Counted from the first letter of the stretch, positions 51,272-61,673 are shown. The stretch is 64,000 bases of DNA from Membranipora membranacea (GCA_914767715.1 OU612073.1:10230001-10294000); one strand, 5' to 3'. A program made the numbers and translations. Notes: generated by a model not told the origin, from the sequence alone.

Positions 51272-54200
51272 ATATAACTGTTCAAGCTATTTGCGCCTCC
51301 CCATATTTGGTATCATATTGAAGGTGTCAGTCTAACTAAGAACACCATGGCAACCTTTCGAATAGCCTTTGGACACAGTTGAAACCATTAGCTCCTCCTA
51401 AATTTTACAGGGCAATAAACAGGGGACGACATCAGTGGTTGAGAAATGTTAAGACAAAACTTCATTTTAGTGAAGCTAATGATTTCAACTGTGTCCTAAG
51501 GCTATTCAGATTAAAAATATTACCATGGTGCTCTTAATTAGACTGAAAGATTCAATATGATACCAAATATGTGGAGGCGCAACTATAGCTTCAAAAGGTT
51601 GAATGAGAGCTAAAATATCTTCCCATGCACACTGATGTGTCACATGACTAGAACCAGGTAGCAGTATCGTCACGTCTCTCACCTGCTCGTAATATTTATC
51701 CTGTTTGTGAGCCACCGTCAGTTCCGCTCTGTGTAGGGCACTGGTTAGCAGCCGTCCTGAGATGACCAGCGATAGCTCTGAGAGAGTTCCTTCCTTGGCC
51801 CACTCTAAAGCCTGAGATACCACTGAGTCGACCACAGCCTCTGTCTCCATCAGACGTAGCAGCTTTAGTGCTGCCACCCTGTGACCACTCATTCTCCCTG
51901 AAAAATTATAAAATTAAATTTCAATCAAATGTAAATGTGAATTTAAAAATGTAATTTTCATCAAATCATTATCTTAATATTATCACTGTATTATAATACA
52001 CTTTTTTTTTAAATTTAATGCTTGACTTTGAGAAATCACTCCAGTACCACAAAGGCAATACAGCTGAACGTATCGCATGTATCTTCGTAAGTATGGTTTG
52101 AATTACCTAAGACCATAAGCAAGTAATGAACGCAGTTGTCTGTATTTCAAATGACAGATAGTGCTAAAAAATAAGTTAGTATTGAGGGCAGTTGTTTTAT
52201 TTCAAATGAAAGATGATGCTACAGGTTATTAGTTCACATAAGATACTCACCATTAGGTTTAGAGTTAAATGAGGCTAATTCTCTGGACAGCGCTGATCTG
52301 AACTCTCCTCTCCAGCGTTCATCCAGCTGCTCCAGTTTCTGATTCTGGAAATAAAGAATTCGAAACATTATTTGATTATCAATCATCAGAAATAATGCTT
52401 ATGGAATGTTTTCCAAGTACCATTTGCTGCCAGAACTTGGACCATATCTAGAAATGGATGCCTAGTTTCTTGCTCAGGGACTAAATTTTATTTACATACT
52501 TCTGATGGACTTATTCAGTACGATATATATGTCTTTGTTCCACAACAGTTACAGATATCAACCGGTCATCAACAATATCACACCAAGAATCAATAATCTT
52601 CAAAAATCATGGACCCACATATTCCATCAAATCCAGCAGTCAATTGGCGTATCGAAAATCCAAATTAATTAGATTCGGGTTGGAATTGTCCTGTCACGCT
52701 GAAAGGGAAGATAACTTGGTAACTATCTTGTTGATGTCCCTCCTTCAGCAGCTTGCTTCCCAGTAAATCTTATTCGTAAAACAACTTTTTCTGGCACTTC
52801 AAAATCCAAAGGTATTTGGTAACTGAAATACTTACAGCCATGCGATAGTCTGGCGGAGGTTGATGGTTTTCTATTTTTTCGAGATAAAATCTCTGGTTTT
52901 CCACTTCTATCTGTTTTTGTAGTTGTTCTTTGGCCCTTTTCTTCGACATTATCCCAACTAATGTATTGTCGAAACCCTGGGTAAAATATACAACATAATA
53001 TGAGATCATACAGCTAGTATATGCAAAGAAAATTAAAAACACACCTATTCCTTGTCAAGCATTAGTTTGAGACAGAGATTACCTCATAGTGGTATTATAT
53101 ACTTGGTATACAATAACTCTATGGAGTACTCATTCAACAGTCGATTCAATATTCAACAAATCGCATCAAGACTGCAGCTTGTGGTAAGGCATAATTCTCA
53201 TAATGAAGGCTTAAAGGGCAACAATGACTGATCATAATTGGTGCATAAGTGAAAAAAAATGGTCTGCTCCATCTTTTGCCTTGTATACAGAGTCCTCACC
53301 TTTTCAAAATTGATGTCAGATGTGAGCTCATTATCATATTTGAAGTTGGCAGCTTTTTTTGGTTTCATCACTATGTCTGGATAGTACTTAGCTAATACCT
53401 GAAATGGAGAAAAATTCAAATACTCACATGACTATGAAACTAAATTGTACATCAATGCCTTGAAAGACAATCTGAACATTTCCAGTTCTTCATACACAAT
53501 TTATTATGCCATCATTGCATCTCTAATAGCCGTCTGATACGATACCCGTAATTCTTACATTATAGTCCAACATATTGAAATAAACGGCTGCAGGTAGTAA
53601 GAAAACAATAATATAACCAAATAAATAAAATACTTGATGTACAAACCTGTCTGAGTTGTTCGCCTTCTTTTGGGTAGAGGGAGAATGTTCCACTCCTCAG
53701 TATATTCTCCAGATTATGAGTAATCCCTTGTGCGTTCATCATGTCAACGGTCTACCAGAAGTAATAGCAAACCGGTTTATATCCAACACTTTGATAAATT
53801 CATCAGATCATGTGAAAAAGTTCAATTCAAAATCAAAATATGAACTTCATATTTTTAATTCATTTCCGTAGTTTTACAATTTTTAGAGCCCTCATTAATT
53901 CCACACAGAATGTTATTATTACAGAATGACCATTGATATGCTTATAAGCATTATTGTATGACCACAACACAGAACATTAGTTTTAATAATCTCAAGAGAT
54001 TCTCCCGTGCTAATAATGTATGCACTAAATATCTTCCAGAAATATCCCGGACCCAGAAACGCTCAAAAAGCTTTTCTCAGATTTTTTAACAATGGCAACA
54101 TTTATATAGCGTAAAAATGAGCACGTCACTTCAATGTTATCAAACCGTGGTTTGGTATAGAAATTAAAATAAACCAAGACCAATATCAAAAAACGTATGA

Positions 54201-57200
54201 TAATTTCCCGACAATAAATACTTGGTAAAAGAACTTACCTTTCCTAGGCGGTATTTCAGATGATCATTGGATGAAATACTGGCATACAGCAACCAAGTAT
54301 ATGTAACAAGATTAGGTATTATTTCAGCCTCATACATAGAGTTCAACAAGGACCAACCATCGTCCCACATCCCCTATAAATGTTGTTTTTGCATGTAGTT
54401 CTAAGTGCATGTAATGTATTGCATGTATTGCATGTAATGTAAATCCATGTAATTCTAAAGTAAACCATTTATTATACAGTGCCAAGTACCTGCCATTCAG
54501 TGAATACAAGCCCTTCGAGATTAGGCAGACAAATCATGGGATATGAAACTTGTTTCGGGAAAAGTTGCTGTTGTAAAATTGTGGGATAGTGCTTAGAGAA
54601 CAATGCAGAGTTTTAACAGCTTGACAAAATGGAATGGTTTTGGTTTTACAACCACAAAAGATCAGAGGAGGGAGCTGCCACACATATCTTTGCAACGTTA
54701 TGGTCGAATAAGGAAGCATGTTATTGCCATCTAAACGCTTTTATCACCAACCGATAAACCGGTAGTTTTTTGTTGGTAAGGGATCTCATTTTTGGTTGTT
54801 ACCATTAAAGTGCATGTAAAGGAAACAGGTTTTTGGTATCATTCTAGAGCTCTCAGTCTAGTTTAGAACATTATGCTATGTCCAAAAGCAGCCTGTGGCC
54901 CAGTTAAGAATTATTTTCACTCGAAGTTGGGATGAGAAGGTACTAAAAAGGTACTATTTTTCTCCTTTGGAGTTATGATCACTTGTAGAAAATAGTACCT
55001 TTTTAGTACCTTAGATTATAATGGGAATATACAGTATCTCGTAAATAAGACTTTTTGTTATGACACAGTGGTTTTGATATTCCCTGCATACAATATTAAA
55101 CCACACAGAATTTATCTATTGAATGAATGAGTGAATACAATGCAAAGTTAATCTGTCCCATGTTATGTGGCTTCGCTGGTAAAATGGGATAGTGTATAAA
55201 ATTTCATAATTGAATGACAAAGCAAACGATCGAAATCAAGCACGGCAAAAATTACAACTCTAGCTCATCCGACAGCGAGAGTGATAATTATAGGGAGATT
55301 AACAGATCCAGTGAGAGCGAGATTGAATATCATTCAGGAGGCAATTGTAGCAAATAGACGTGGAGTCCATGTGATTATCATAGGGAAAATGTCCCTGAGG
55401 TAGTCACACCAATGAACTTAGTTCATTGGTCACACCACTAAGTTTAAATCTGTATGATTTCGGCCACTTGAAATAACCCACAGTGCTTTGACAGATACAA
55501 CATTTTCTGTTAACCATGGTTACTGCTCGAGATAGAAATTGGCAATATAAAGGCAGATCAATACATGGCTAAAGTATTTCAAGGTTTTGTTTATATTTAT
55601 TTGATGAATAAATGAGATTGTGGCTACATGGATTGTATTGAAGATTATAAATACTAAGATATGACATTCCAATCAAACTCTGTCTTCAGCCGTTATGCTT
55701 TATGATTAGTGGCTTTCAATAGAATTTCAATGGAAGATACAAAATTTACACATGTAGACTGGATGTTTTTCTAATTTGCACAAAAATGTAGAATAATTTG
55801 TTTTTAAATCTCGACATTTCAGGCATTAGGATGATGTTAAAATCCAAAGCATGCGATGATTAATACTGAGTGATTTGAAGTTTTGAGAATCTTTACAACA
55901 ATTTTTGCAAATATTCTGATGTTTGGACTCACAAGATTTTTTCGGGTAAACTTTGTTGTTTACATCAAAAACTGGAATTTACAAGTCACAAAGTAAATTG
56001 AAGTAAATAAAATTGTCATCTAGTTATTTCGGACTTCAGGGCGATGAAAAATGTAAATGAATTTGACTGCCCTCTAAAGAGAGGAGTATTGATAATCGTG
56101 TAAGCAGTGGAATATCTTGAGGAACTTTCTATATTATTTTACATCAGATCTTGTCCACCTGTGCATCACAGATACTCAGCACATCTAAACATGGATCGAC
56201 TATCAATATTACTGACTGAGTGCAGCATGCCATATGAGAACCTATGTCAAAGCACACATCAGTCACATAGGAAATTAATTTGTCGAGTTTTTGAGTTATT
56301 TCATCAGTATGGATCTTATTTGGGGGGCTAGTGTAGGATATTATCGCAAGATTTGGTACTAACCATAAAGCATTGTATGGACCATTTTTAGGTAAATCTG
56401 AAATAAGCAAGGCTTTGTCAGCAGGAAGAATCCATTGCTCCAGTGTAATCTCATTTAAACAGAGCAATCAAGCGCAGCGGTATGAAATGAAAATCACTCG
56501 CTTGAAAAGCTGTGGACAGGGAATGGGTCATAGTCATTGATTGTAATGTACAGTCAGTATTTATAATCTTTGGTACAGTGGTTCTTCTAATCTCTTCTTC
56601 AACATGGGCTCATAACAGAAATGAAGGTTGTTTTGATTAGCGGTCTCAACTCATTAAATTTGAACTTTTATGTCATCGACAGACTTGTGAGTGACTTTGT
56701 CATGTATTTGCAAAAGTTGTTATCTAACCACAATAGTCACTAATATTACTGTATTTCCCCCATAATAGGCTCATTACAAATCACCTGGACAAGTTGGGCT
56801 GTGCATGAGTAGGCAACTCAATAGTGTTAACTTATAACCCCCAAACCTACCATACCAAGTAACCCTGAAGACTTATTTTTCATGCAAATGCATGTGTGAT
56901 AGCTGTCTTAATCTCAATTCAAGCTCAAAAATGATACCAAGAACCCTGTTCCTTTACAAACACTTTAACACATAAATATCTATAAATACATAATATAAAT
57001 ACCTATAAAAAAGTATTTATAAGTTTATGGTTGTTACTTACCCTCATTGCGTATTCTTTCATCAGTAGGCAGTGAACAGCTGGTTCTAGGATTTGTCTCG
57101 AGTCAAAAGACGCATGTTGGTTTTTGGTCGACAAAAGAAACACATTCAGGCTCTCCCTGGCTTCATCCAACTGCAAATTGGCAACAATAAATGAAGTACC

Positions 57201-60200
57201 TATTCAAATAAGGCATCTCAAACAAAATCAATGAATAGAGTCAAACTGACCCACAATTATCCAAATGTCTTCAGTTGACTAACATTAATTTTCAAAATTT
57301 GAATGCCACACAGAGCTGATCTTTTACAGAGGTTTTACTATATAACTGGCTCAATAAATTCTAGAGAACGTCACTGACACAGCACACACTTACAAGTATA
57401 TAAAGGTAGTTTTCTAGATAAGGAGCTAAGAAAACTTTTTTAAAGCATTCACTCATACAATTCGCAGTAGCATTTCCTGATACAGTCATTAGTATAAGTT
57501 TATGAACCTACCTGCCCATTTACAAGTAATGCACGCAGATAAGCCATATAATCGTGCGAGAACTGTTTGTGTAGGAATTTACTATTCTCTCCGAACTCCT
57601 GGTCAAATGTAACCTTCTTCTTTAAAAATACCCCGAGAGTTGTGGTGGTTTGTTCTGAGAATAGCTGGATTGAGCTGGGTACCCTGCGTAATAAAAGAAA
57701 ATTATTTGCAAGTCTAGATGCTGCCTGAAAGACAAACTCGATCACTTCTTCTCATAGAATAGCATGGATGTTTAAATATTTACAATACAACATATCTTGC
57801 TATTGAACAAACAAAACATTTCATTAAAGAAAAAGATTCCGATAAGACTTACCTGTTTGGACAGTTTGTAACATTTTGAGCAGTTTTCTTCTCTAATGAA
57901 CTATCAACATTAGCTAAAACATAAAACAGTAGTTTGATGTATTGATTGTATGACAGTATCAAAAACACTATTATTCATCCCATTCATAAACAGTATATGG
58001 CCTCATCGAACATAAAGAGTTTTGACAACTGCAATCAGATGGTTCGGGATCAAATCAACCTTTAAAGGAAATAGAAGATGACGTTATGATGTATTTTATG
58101 ATAATGTCTATCACACACATACGGGTAAGAATGTAATTGATACCCTGCTATATCAATAAAACTAATACTTTTAATGCAACTTTGTCTGGATAATCATCAT
58201 TTTCCATCCAGAGTGACATATATATATATATATATATATCTATATTTATATATTTATGGTGTTCCCTAGGAGTTTGAGTTGTGTCTAGTACACTTTATAA
58301 TTTATTTTCATATATTTGTTTATTTTTGCTTTTACCTTATTCAAGGGGGATTCTTTTTAGGAATTTTATCACCCAATAATTTTTTGTTGTTGTAAACATC
58401 TCTGGAGAGAGGGTTTTAAAATTAATCAAACGAACAAACAAACTATTTGAAGTATAACACTGATAGAACTCATACTCTCATCAGGGATGGGCCATACTTA
58501 CCATCAGAGTGGGCTGCATGTCTGTGCTTGGATCTGAATAAACCGAGAGCTTCAGTCCAGTCTTGACCTTCAGTGTTTACTCTTTTGCTTTGAGCTACAA
58601 CGAGTTGAATGTTGAAAAAATATGACTTTCAATACAAACTATTGCTGATTGTTAACCGTTAAATTGATTAATATGTAACTAACAGGGTTTGTCAAATGCA
58701 AATATCTGTAAGTATGCAGTACTTTATATATATACATTTTTATTGCATCACTGAATGACCCTAGCTTGTCTTGACAAGCTTTGTCCCCCACCCCCACCCA
58801 CCGAACAAAGCTTATCCAAAAAGGCAGTAGTGACTATAGATTAGCAGGATGATCTTCATATATGTTTGAGTAACGACAATATTGTGATCTTAAACACACT
58901 TAACTTACATTTTTTATAAAGTGAGCGGTATTTCGTTTTCTGTGTATTTAGATTCACACTCAGTTTCTCTCTTGTGATACCACTCTTTTGTGGGGTGATT
59001 CTTTGCACTGCTTTCGTTTCTGATGTCAAGCCTGCTTTCCTCCCATCTAGATGGGTATCCGAGTATGCAGGTGATGAAGAAATGCTTGGATGTTTCTCTT
59101 CAGCGACATTACCACAGCTTCTTAGACTTTGAGACGGTGGGTTCTTGTGACCTGAAGATGTAAAATGAAAACATCCAAATGATAACTTTCTCCATTTCAT
59201 GTGAAAACATAATTGTTACGCTTGATTTTCAGAGGAAGGGGGAGCATTCAATTAGAACGAACGAGGCATTGTCAGCCGAATCATTGCTATCACATTGTAC
59301 AGTACCCTCGGTCTCAGCATCGGGCAAATGTGTTCTAATATCTACATGTATATATAAAGATAGTTCCATCTAACTCCTTGGTTCCATCGGATCAAAAACT
59401 TAGTAATAAACCTCTGGCAGGTATTTTTCATATCAGTAAGACAATATAAGAGGGTTCGGCAGATTGATTTGTTTTGGTGGTTGATGTGACATACTTGGTA
59501 CTGTACTACAGATTTTAATTAGGGTCTGAAGATTCAGTTGACCATGGGGACATCAATGAACTCCCTCAGTTCATTGGATGGGGACATTAGCTTAATAATT
59601 AGCAAAATATAGATAAATGTTCTGACCTCCAGATGCACAGCTCATGACTACTATGCTATAACATTAACTAACAAGACAGAGAAGTATAGTTATGGGCTAT
59701 GTCCATCTAGCTATGGTATTATTATGCATAGGCATCTTGAGTTACAAGCAAAGCATGTATGTATACTTTGCCAATGTCCACTCCATGATCATGCACATTA
59801 TTGGCAAAGAATACATGCTTGCAACTTCAACTAAGGAGTTAGTTAGAGACTTCAAGTCTGACTCCTTTCATTGATTGATGATTCAACCAACAACTTGTGA
59901 CTTGTTACTAGTCTGAGCCCCCAGACTTTTGCCCCTCGCCCGACGGCCCCATGGGCACCTGGGGGATCTGCCCAGCAGTACACTTTGCCCATGTCCACTA
60001 TCAACCACCCACACAACAAAATTGTTGTGTGGGTGGTTGATAGTGGACATGGGCAAAGTGTACTGCTGGGCAGATCCCCCAGGTGCCCATGGAATGGATG
60101 GCCCTGTCTGTAATTAATAATAATTCTAATTGAATAAAATCATACCTAGCCAGTATTTTCGCCCCTGTAGACTGCAGTTGTGACACTGTCTCAGCTTTTG

Positions 60201-60224
60201 AGAAACGTGTGTATTACCAAACAT
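42516..60224 (-). CDS. POLRMT: Mitochondrial DNA-directed RNA polymerase, complete, 25 exons, 1220 residues
   Basis: Single-subunit T7-like polymerase that transcribes mitochondrial DNA and makes replication primers in the matrix. Exons: 60146-60224, 58909-59151, 58502-58594, 57853-57913, 57512-57683, 57042-57170, 54239-54373, 53647-53751, 53300-53398, 52836-52976, 52251-52344, 51683-51897, 50990-51145, 50316-50507, 49627-49765, 48614-48830, 48096-48207, 47659-47782, 46959-47110, 46410-46532, 45586-45786, 44719-44913, 43777-43901, 43223-43394, 42516-42704. All phases match (3663 nt); human POLRMT is about 1230 residues. The N-terminus MFGNTHVSQKLRQCHN is basic and free of acidic residues, as expected of a mitochondrial presequence. 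Residues about 260-304 (IIPNLVTYTWLLYAS) are pentatricopeptide-like. FRGRVYA, DGSCNGLQHYAA (Asp928), R993-K997-Y1005 and VHDCYWTHA (Asp1144) are the catalytic motifs. The C-terminus KKSEYFFS matches the family ending. Confidence 0.97.
43223..45786 (-). CDS. POLRMT: POLRMT palm and fingers catalytic exons
   Basis: Exon 45586-45786 opens exactly at the catalytic Asp of DGSCNGLQH (T7 Asp537 equivalent). Its end (MITRK) joins exon 44719-44913 (VVKQTVMTQVYGVTHYG), so the O-helix Arg, Lys and Tyr (T7 627, 631, 639) are spread over an intron with spacing of 4 and 8 residues preserved. Exon 43223-43394 holds FPPNFIHSFDSTHM and the second catalytic Asp in VHDCYWTHA (T7 Asp812). No catalytic residue is missing, so the enzyme should be active. 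Confidence 0.96.
43683..43729. repeat. 47-bp hairpin element, ATTTGGAGTTG ends
   Basis: ATTTGGAGTTG and CAACTCCAAAT form the ends; the interior (CTCCTCTT...AAGGGGGA) continues the stem. It lies in the POLRMT intron between exons 43777-43901 and 43223-43394. A related, longer copy is at 45449-45533. No 7-bp flanking repeat was seen. Confidence 0.65.
44945..45055 (-). repeat. tRNA-derived SINE-like sequence
   Basis: On the minus strand, GATGGCGCAATCAGTTAGCGC resembles a tRNA 5' half with an A box. About 55 nt later, GGGTTTGAGTCCC matches a B box within a T-arm stem. The acceptor stem does not pair, so it is not a working tRNA. It lies in a POLRMT intron, about 30 bp upstream of the acceptor of exon 44719-44913. 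Confidence 0.5.
45449..45533. repeat. Hairpin element related to 43683-43729
   Basis: GAATTCGGGTTTGCTCCCC with a CACTGAT segment on one side and TGATCAGTAGGGGGAAGCAATTC (imperfect) on the other form a diverged stem. A nested stem GCGGGCA...TGCCTGC lies at the tip. It is in the POLRMT intron before exon 44719-44913. Confidence 0.5.
46835..46870. repeat. (AATC)n microsatellite
   Basis: Tandem AATC units, slightly imperfect, lie in a POLRMT intron. Confidence 0.85.
50062..50312. repeat. Two tandem copies of about 121 bp abutting a POLRMT splice donor
   Basis: Copies begin GCTTCAACAGTTTTCAAGC and GCTTCAGCAGTTTCCAAGC and share CCCAACATAATAATTGTATG and TTGACATTCA...AATTGAACTCTGCTT. The end of the second copy reaches the GTAAGC donor of exon 50316-50507. 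Confidence 0.8.
51238..51275. repeat. (TA)n microsatellite
   Basis: Alternating TA run, slightly interrupted, beside the long inverted repeat at 51280-51594 in a POLRMT intron. Confidence 0.85.
51280..51594. mobile_element. Fold-back (MITE-like) element with about 110-bp imperfect inverted repeats
   Basis: The left arm (about 51280-51395) and right arm (about 51470-51594, reversed) share AAGCTAT, TTGCGCCTCC, TTTGGTATCATATTGAA, CAGTCTAA, CACCATGG, GAATAGCCTT and GGACACAGTTGAAA. About 70 bp separates them. It lies wholly inside the POLRMT intron between exons 51683-51897 and 50990-51145. There is no coding content. Confidence 0.75.
54939..55012. repeat. Hairpin with about 26-bp arms
   Basis: AAGGTACTAAAAAGGTACTA with a TTTTTCT extension pairs with AGAAAATAGTACCTTTTTAG and TACCTT. 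The arm itself contains two AAGGTACTA units. It lies in the long POLRMT intron. Confidence 0.75.
55410..55428. mobile_element. Tiny palindromic element, AATGAACT subfamily, loopless, with 7-bp target duplication
   Basis: CAATGAACTTAGTTCATTG is a 19-bp near-perfect palindrome. It is flanked by identical GTCACAC at 55403-55409 and 55429-55435. It lies in the long POLRMT intron. Confidence 0.85.
58218..58240. repeat. (TA)n microsatellite
   Basis: Alternating TA run in a POLRMT intron. Confidence 0.85.
59370..59380. mobile_element. Half copy of a tiny palindromic element between intact 7-bp duplications
   Basis: Only CTAACTCCTTG (one arm of the AAGGAGTT subfamily) remains. It lies exactly between identical GTTCCAT at 59363-59369 and 59381-59387. 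It is in POLRMT intron 1. The structure suggests loss of one arm after insertion. Confidence 0.65.
59554..59576. mobile_element. Tiny palindromic element, AATGAACT subfamily, inside a 10-bp direct repeat
   Basis: A 23-bp hairpin CAATGAACT...AGTTCATTG. Flanks are ATGGGGACAT at 59544-59553 and, after one extra G, ATGGGGACAT at 59578-59587. The duplication is longer than the 7 bp seen elsewhere and is offset by one base. It lies in POLRMT intron 1. Confidence 0.6.
59748..59822. repeat. Imperfect hairpin, POLRMT intron 1
   Basis: AAGCATGTA...ACTTTGCCAAT (59748-59775) pairs with ATTGGCAAAGAATACATGCTT (59800-59822, reversed) apart from a small bulge. The segment CTTTGCCAATGTCCAC resembles CTTTGCCCATGTCCAC in the large palindrome 130 bp away. 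Confidence 0.65.
59832..59869. repeat. Degenerate AAGGAGTT-type palindrome without target duplication
   Basis: AAGGAGTTAG and CTGACTCCTT ends surround a second self-complementary core, AGACTTCAAGTCT. It may be a longer or older form of the tiny element. No flanking repeat is visible. Confidence 0.4.
59907..59950. repeat. Second copy of the C-rich AGTCTG...CAGACT repeat
   Basis: CTAGTCTGAGCCCCC, CAGACTTTTGCCCC and CCCGACGGCCCC match the copy at 31134-31190. Its end directly abuts the large palindrome starting at 59949. Confidence 0.7.
59949..60092. repeat. Perfect 71-bp inverted repeat with 2-nt loop, POLRMT intron 1
   Basis: Arms 59949-60019 and 60022-60092 are exact reverse complements, starting CCATGGGCACCTGGGGG and ending ACCCACACAACAA around AA. 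It lies 53 bp from the donor of POLRMT exon 1. It is GC-richer than its surroundings. The nuclear transcript would fold into a 71-bp duplex. An assembly fold-back artefact cannot be excluded from sequence alone. Confidence 0.9.
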
Positions 60225-60735
60225 GACTATGACATTTGGTGAGTGAGTTTGGGGCTTATTTCAGTCTTCCATGCCAGTCATTGTGACTGTCAATAACTTG
60301 CCTTGAGCTGTGCAAAAATTACATCACGCCGGTGTCGGCCTTGACATAAATAGACCTTATCATTCTGGTTGTTCATGATAAATAACTCAGAGCTAGGTGT
60401 CTATGATATTTTAACACTCGCTGTAATACTATAGTCTTAAAACTATCTTTCTTTAGTTTGATCGAAGGCATCGGATTGAGGCCCTTAAATAAAAGACTAA
60501 TTTCAATCATTAACCTGAGGCTTTGTTGCTATCCAAGCCACAATATTTTCTCTCATTCCACATCAATCCACTTCACAGTACGAACTATCCTTCATAAACT
60601 AAGACCATAAGATCCCATCTGGACTCATGTTGTGTCCATTGTGATTGAGATTACTCCTTAATCAAACCAAGTAAAGTTGCAATTGGTCTACCAAGAAAGG
60701 TAAGCCTATCATCCATAATCATTTGACAAGATTTG

Positions 60736-60790
60736 ATCAGGGAGAATGGAAGGAAGAACAATTACAATACCCCCTTCCATTCTCCCTGAT
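60736..60790. repeat. Hairpin with perfect 18-bp arms
   Basis: ATCAGGGAGAATGGAAGG (60736-60753) and its exact complement (60773-60790) surround a 19-nt loop, about 0.5 kb upstream of the POLRMT ATG. Confidence 0.8.
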
Positions 60791-61673
60791 TTGATGTACT
60801 GTTGTTTTTATTGGTGGCTTAGCCTTATGGTAATTGTGGGTCATGTGAGTTTTTGTACCATGATCAACCTTCACTTGGCATTGGAAGGTTATGTTTCTAC
60901 ATGAACAAAGTTGTTTTGTCTCAAACAATGTTGTCACATATGCCACTATATCACCTTTGAAAAAGGCCATCAATTAGGCAATGGTGTTCTAATTCAATAG
61001 ACTAGGATTTGAGTACCATCTCTTATTCAAATTGAAAATCTCTCTAGCTCAAAATCCTGTCACTTCTAACATATTACAGTGTCACCCAATCTCCCAGATA
61101 TATATTAAGTCATCTCCTTCTGTGGTCTTGGTCAGTATAGCCCAGAATCGATGACACATTGAATAGCCCGACATCAGAAGTATGAGCGAAGGGTTGTAGC
61201 AACAGCAACCCTCTGTTGCGTGTCTGTCGATCCTACCCCCAATTACTACATTAAAGAAAATTGTTATGATAAATCAAACTATAGGCTAATACATAAGCTA
61301 TATGATCAGTTCGACTGAAGGTACTGTCTGCTGTATGTAAATGTTTCCCTTTACAGGTGCACACCTTCATTGAAAAAAATGGGCAGCTATGATTGCGGAT
61401 AATTCTCCTGAGGTAACTTCAGATCCGTGGTTTAAATGCAGCAGCAACTCAATAAGATATGATAACACAGTTCCTTCTGCTGGTGAGTGAAATTCAGTTG
61501 GTAAATGTAAAAGTAAATTAATATAAGATGTAAGACACTTTTTATTAGCGGCTCTCCAGATGTCTTTACAAGACATGAAACATATTACACATACACTTGA
61601 AATTCAACTAAGCGCACCCAGGTAGGAGTGGGCAAGCTAGGCTTATTTATGGACAACTCACCTCCATTAGCAG

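Larger units (their letters stand above)
54374..57041 (-). other. Longest POLRMT intron (2.7 kb), no gene seen
   Basis: Flanking exons join in phase 0 without needing anything from this stretch. It contains a hairpin (54939-55012) and a tiny palindromic element (55410-55428). The open frames at 56107-56331 (plus) and 56144-56467 (minus) overlap each other and show no known domain. Confidence 0.6.

Noticed and set aside
56107-56467. Overlapping open frames on both strands in the long POLRMT intron
   Set aside because: They mirror each other, have no known domain, and the flanking POLRMT exons join without them.
58762-58785. AGCTTGTCTTGACAAGCT palindrome, similar to a stretch near 47470
   Set aside because: Flanks show no duplication and the second site is too diverged to claim a family.
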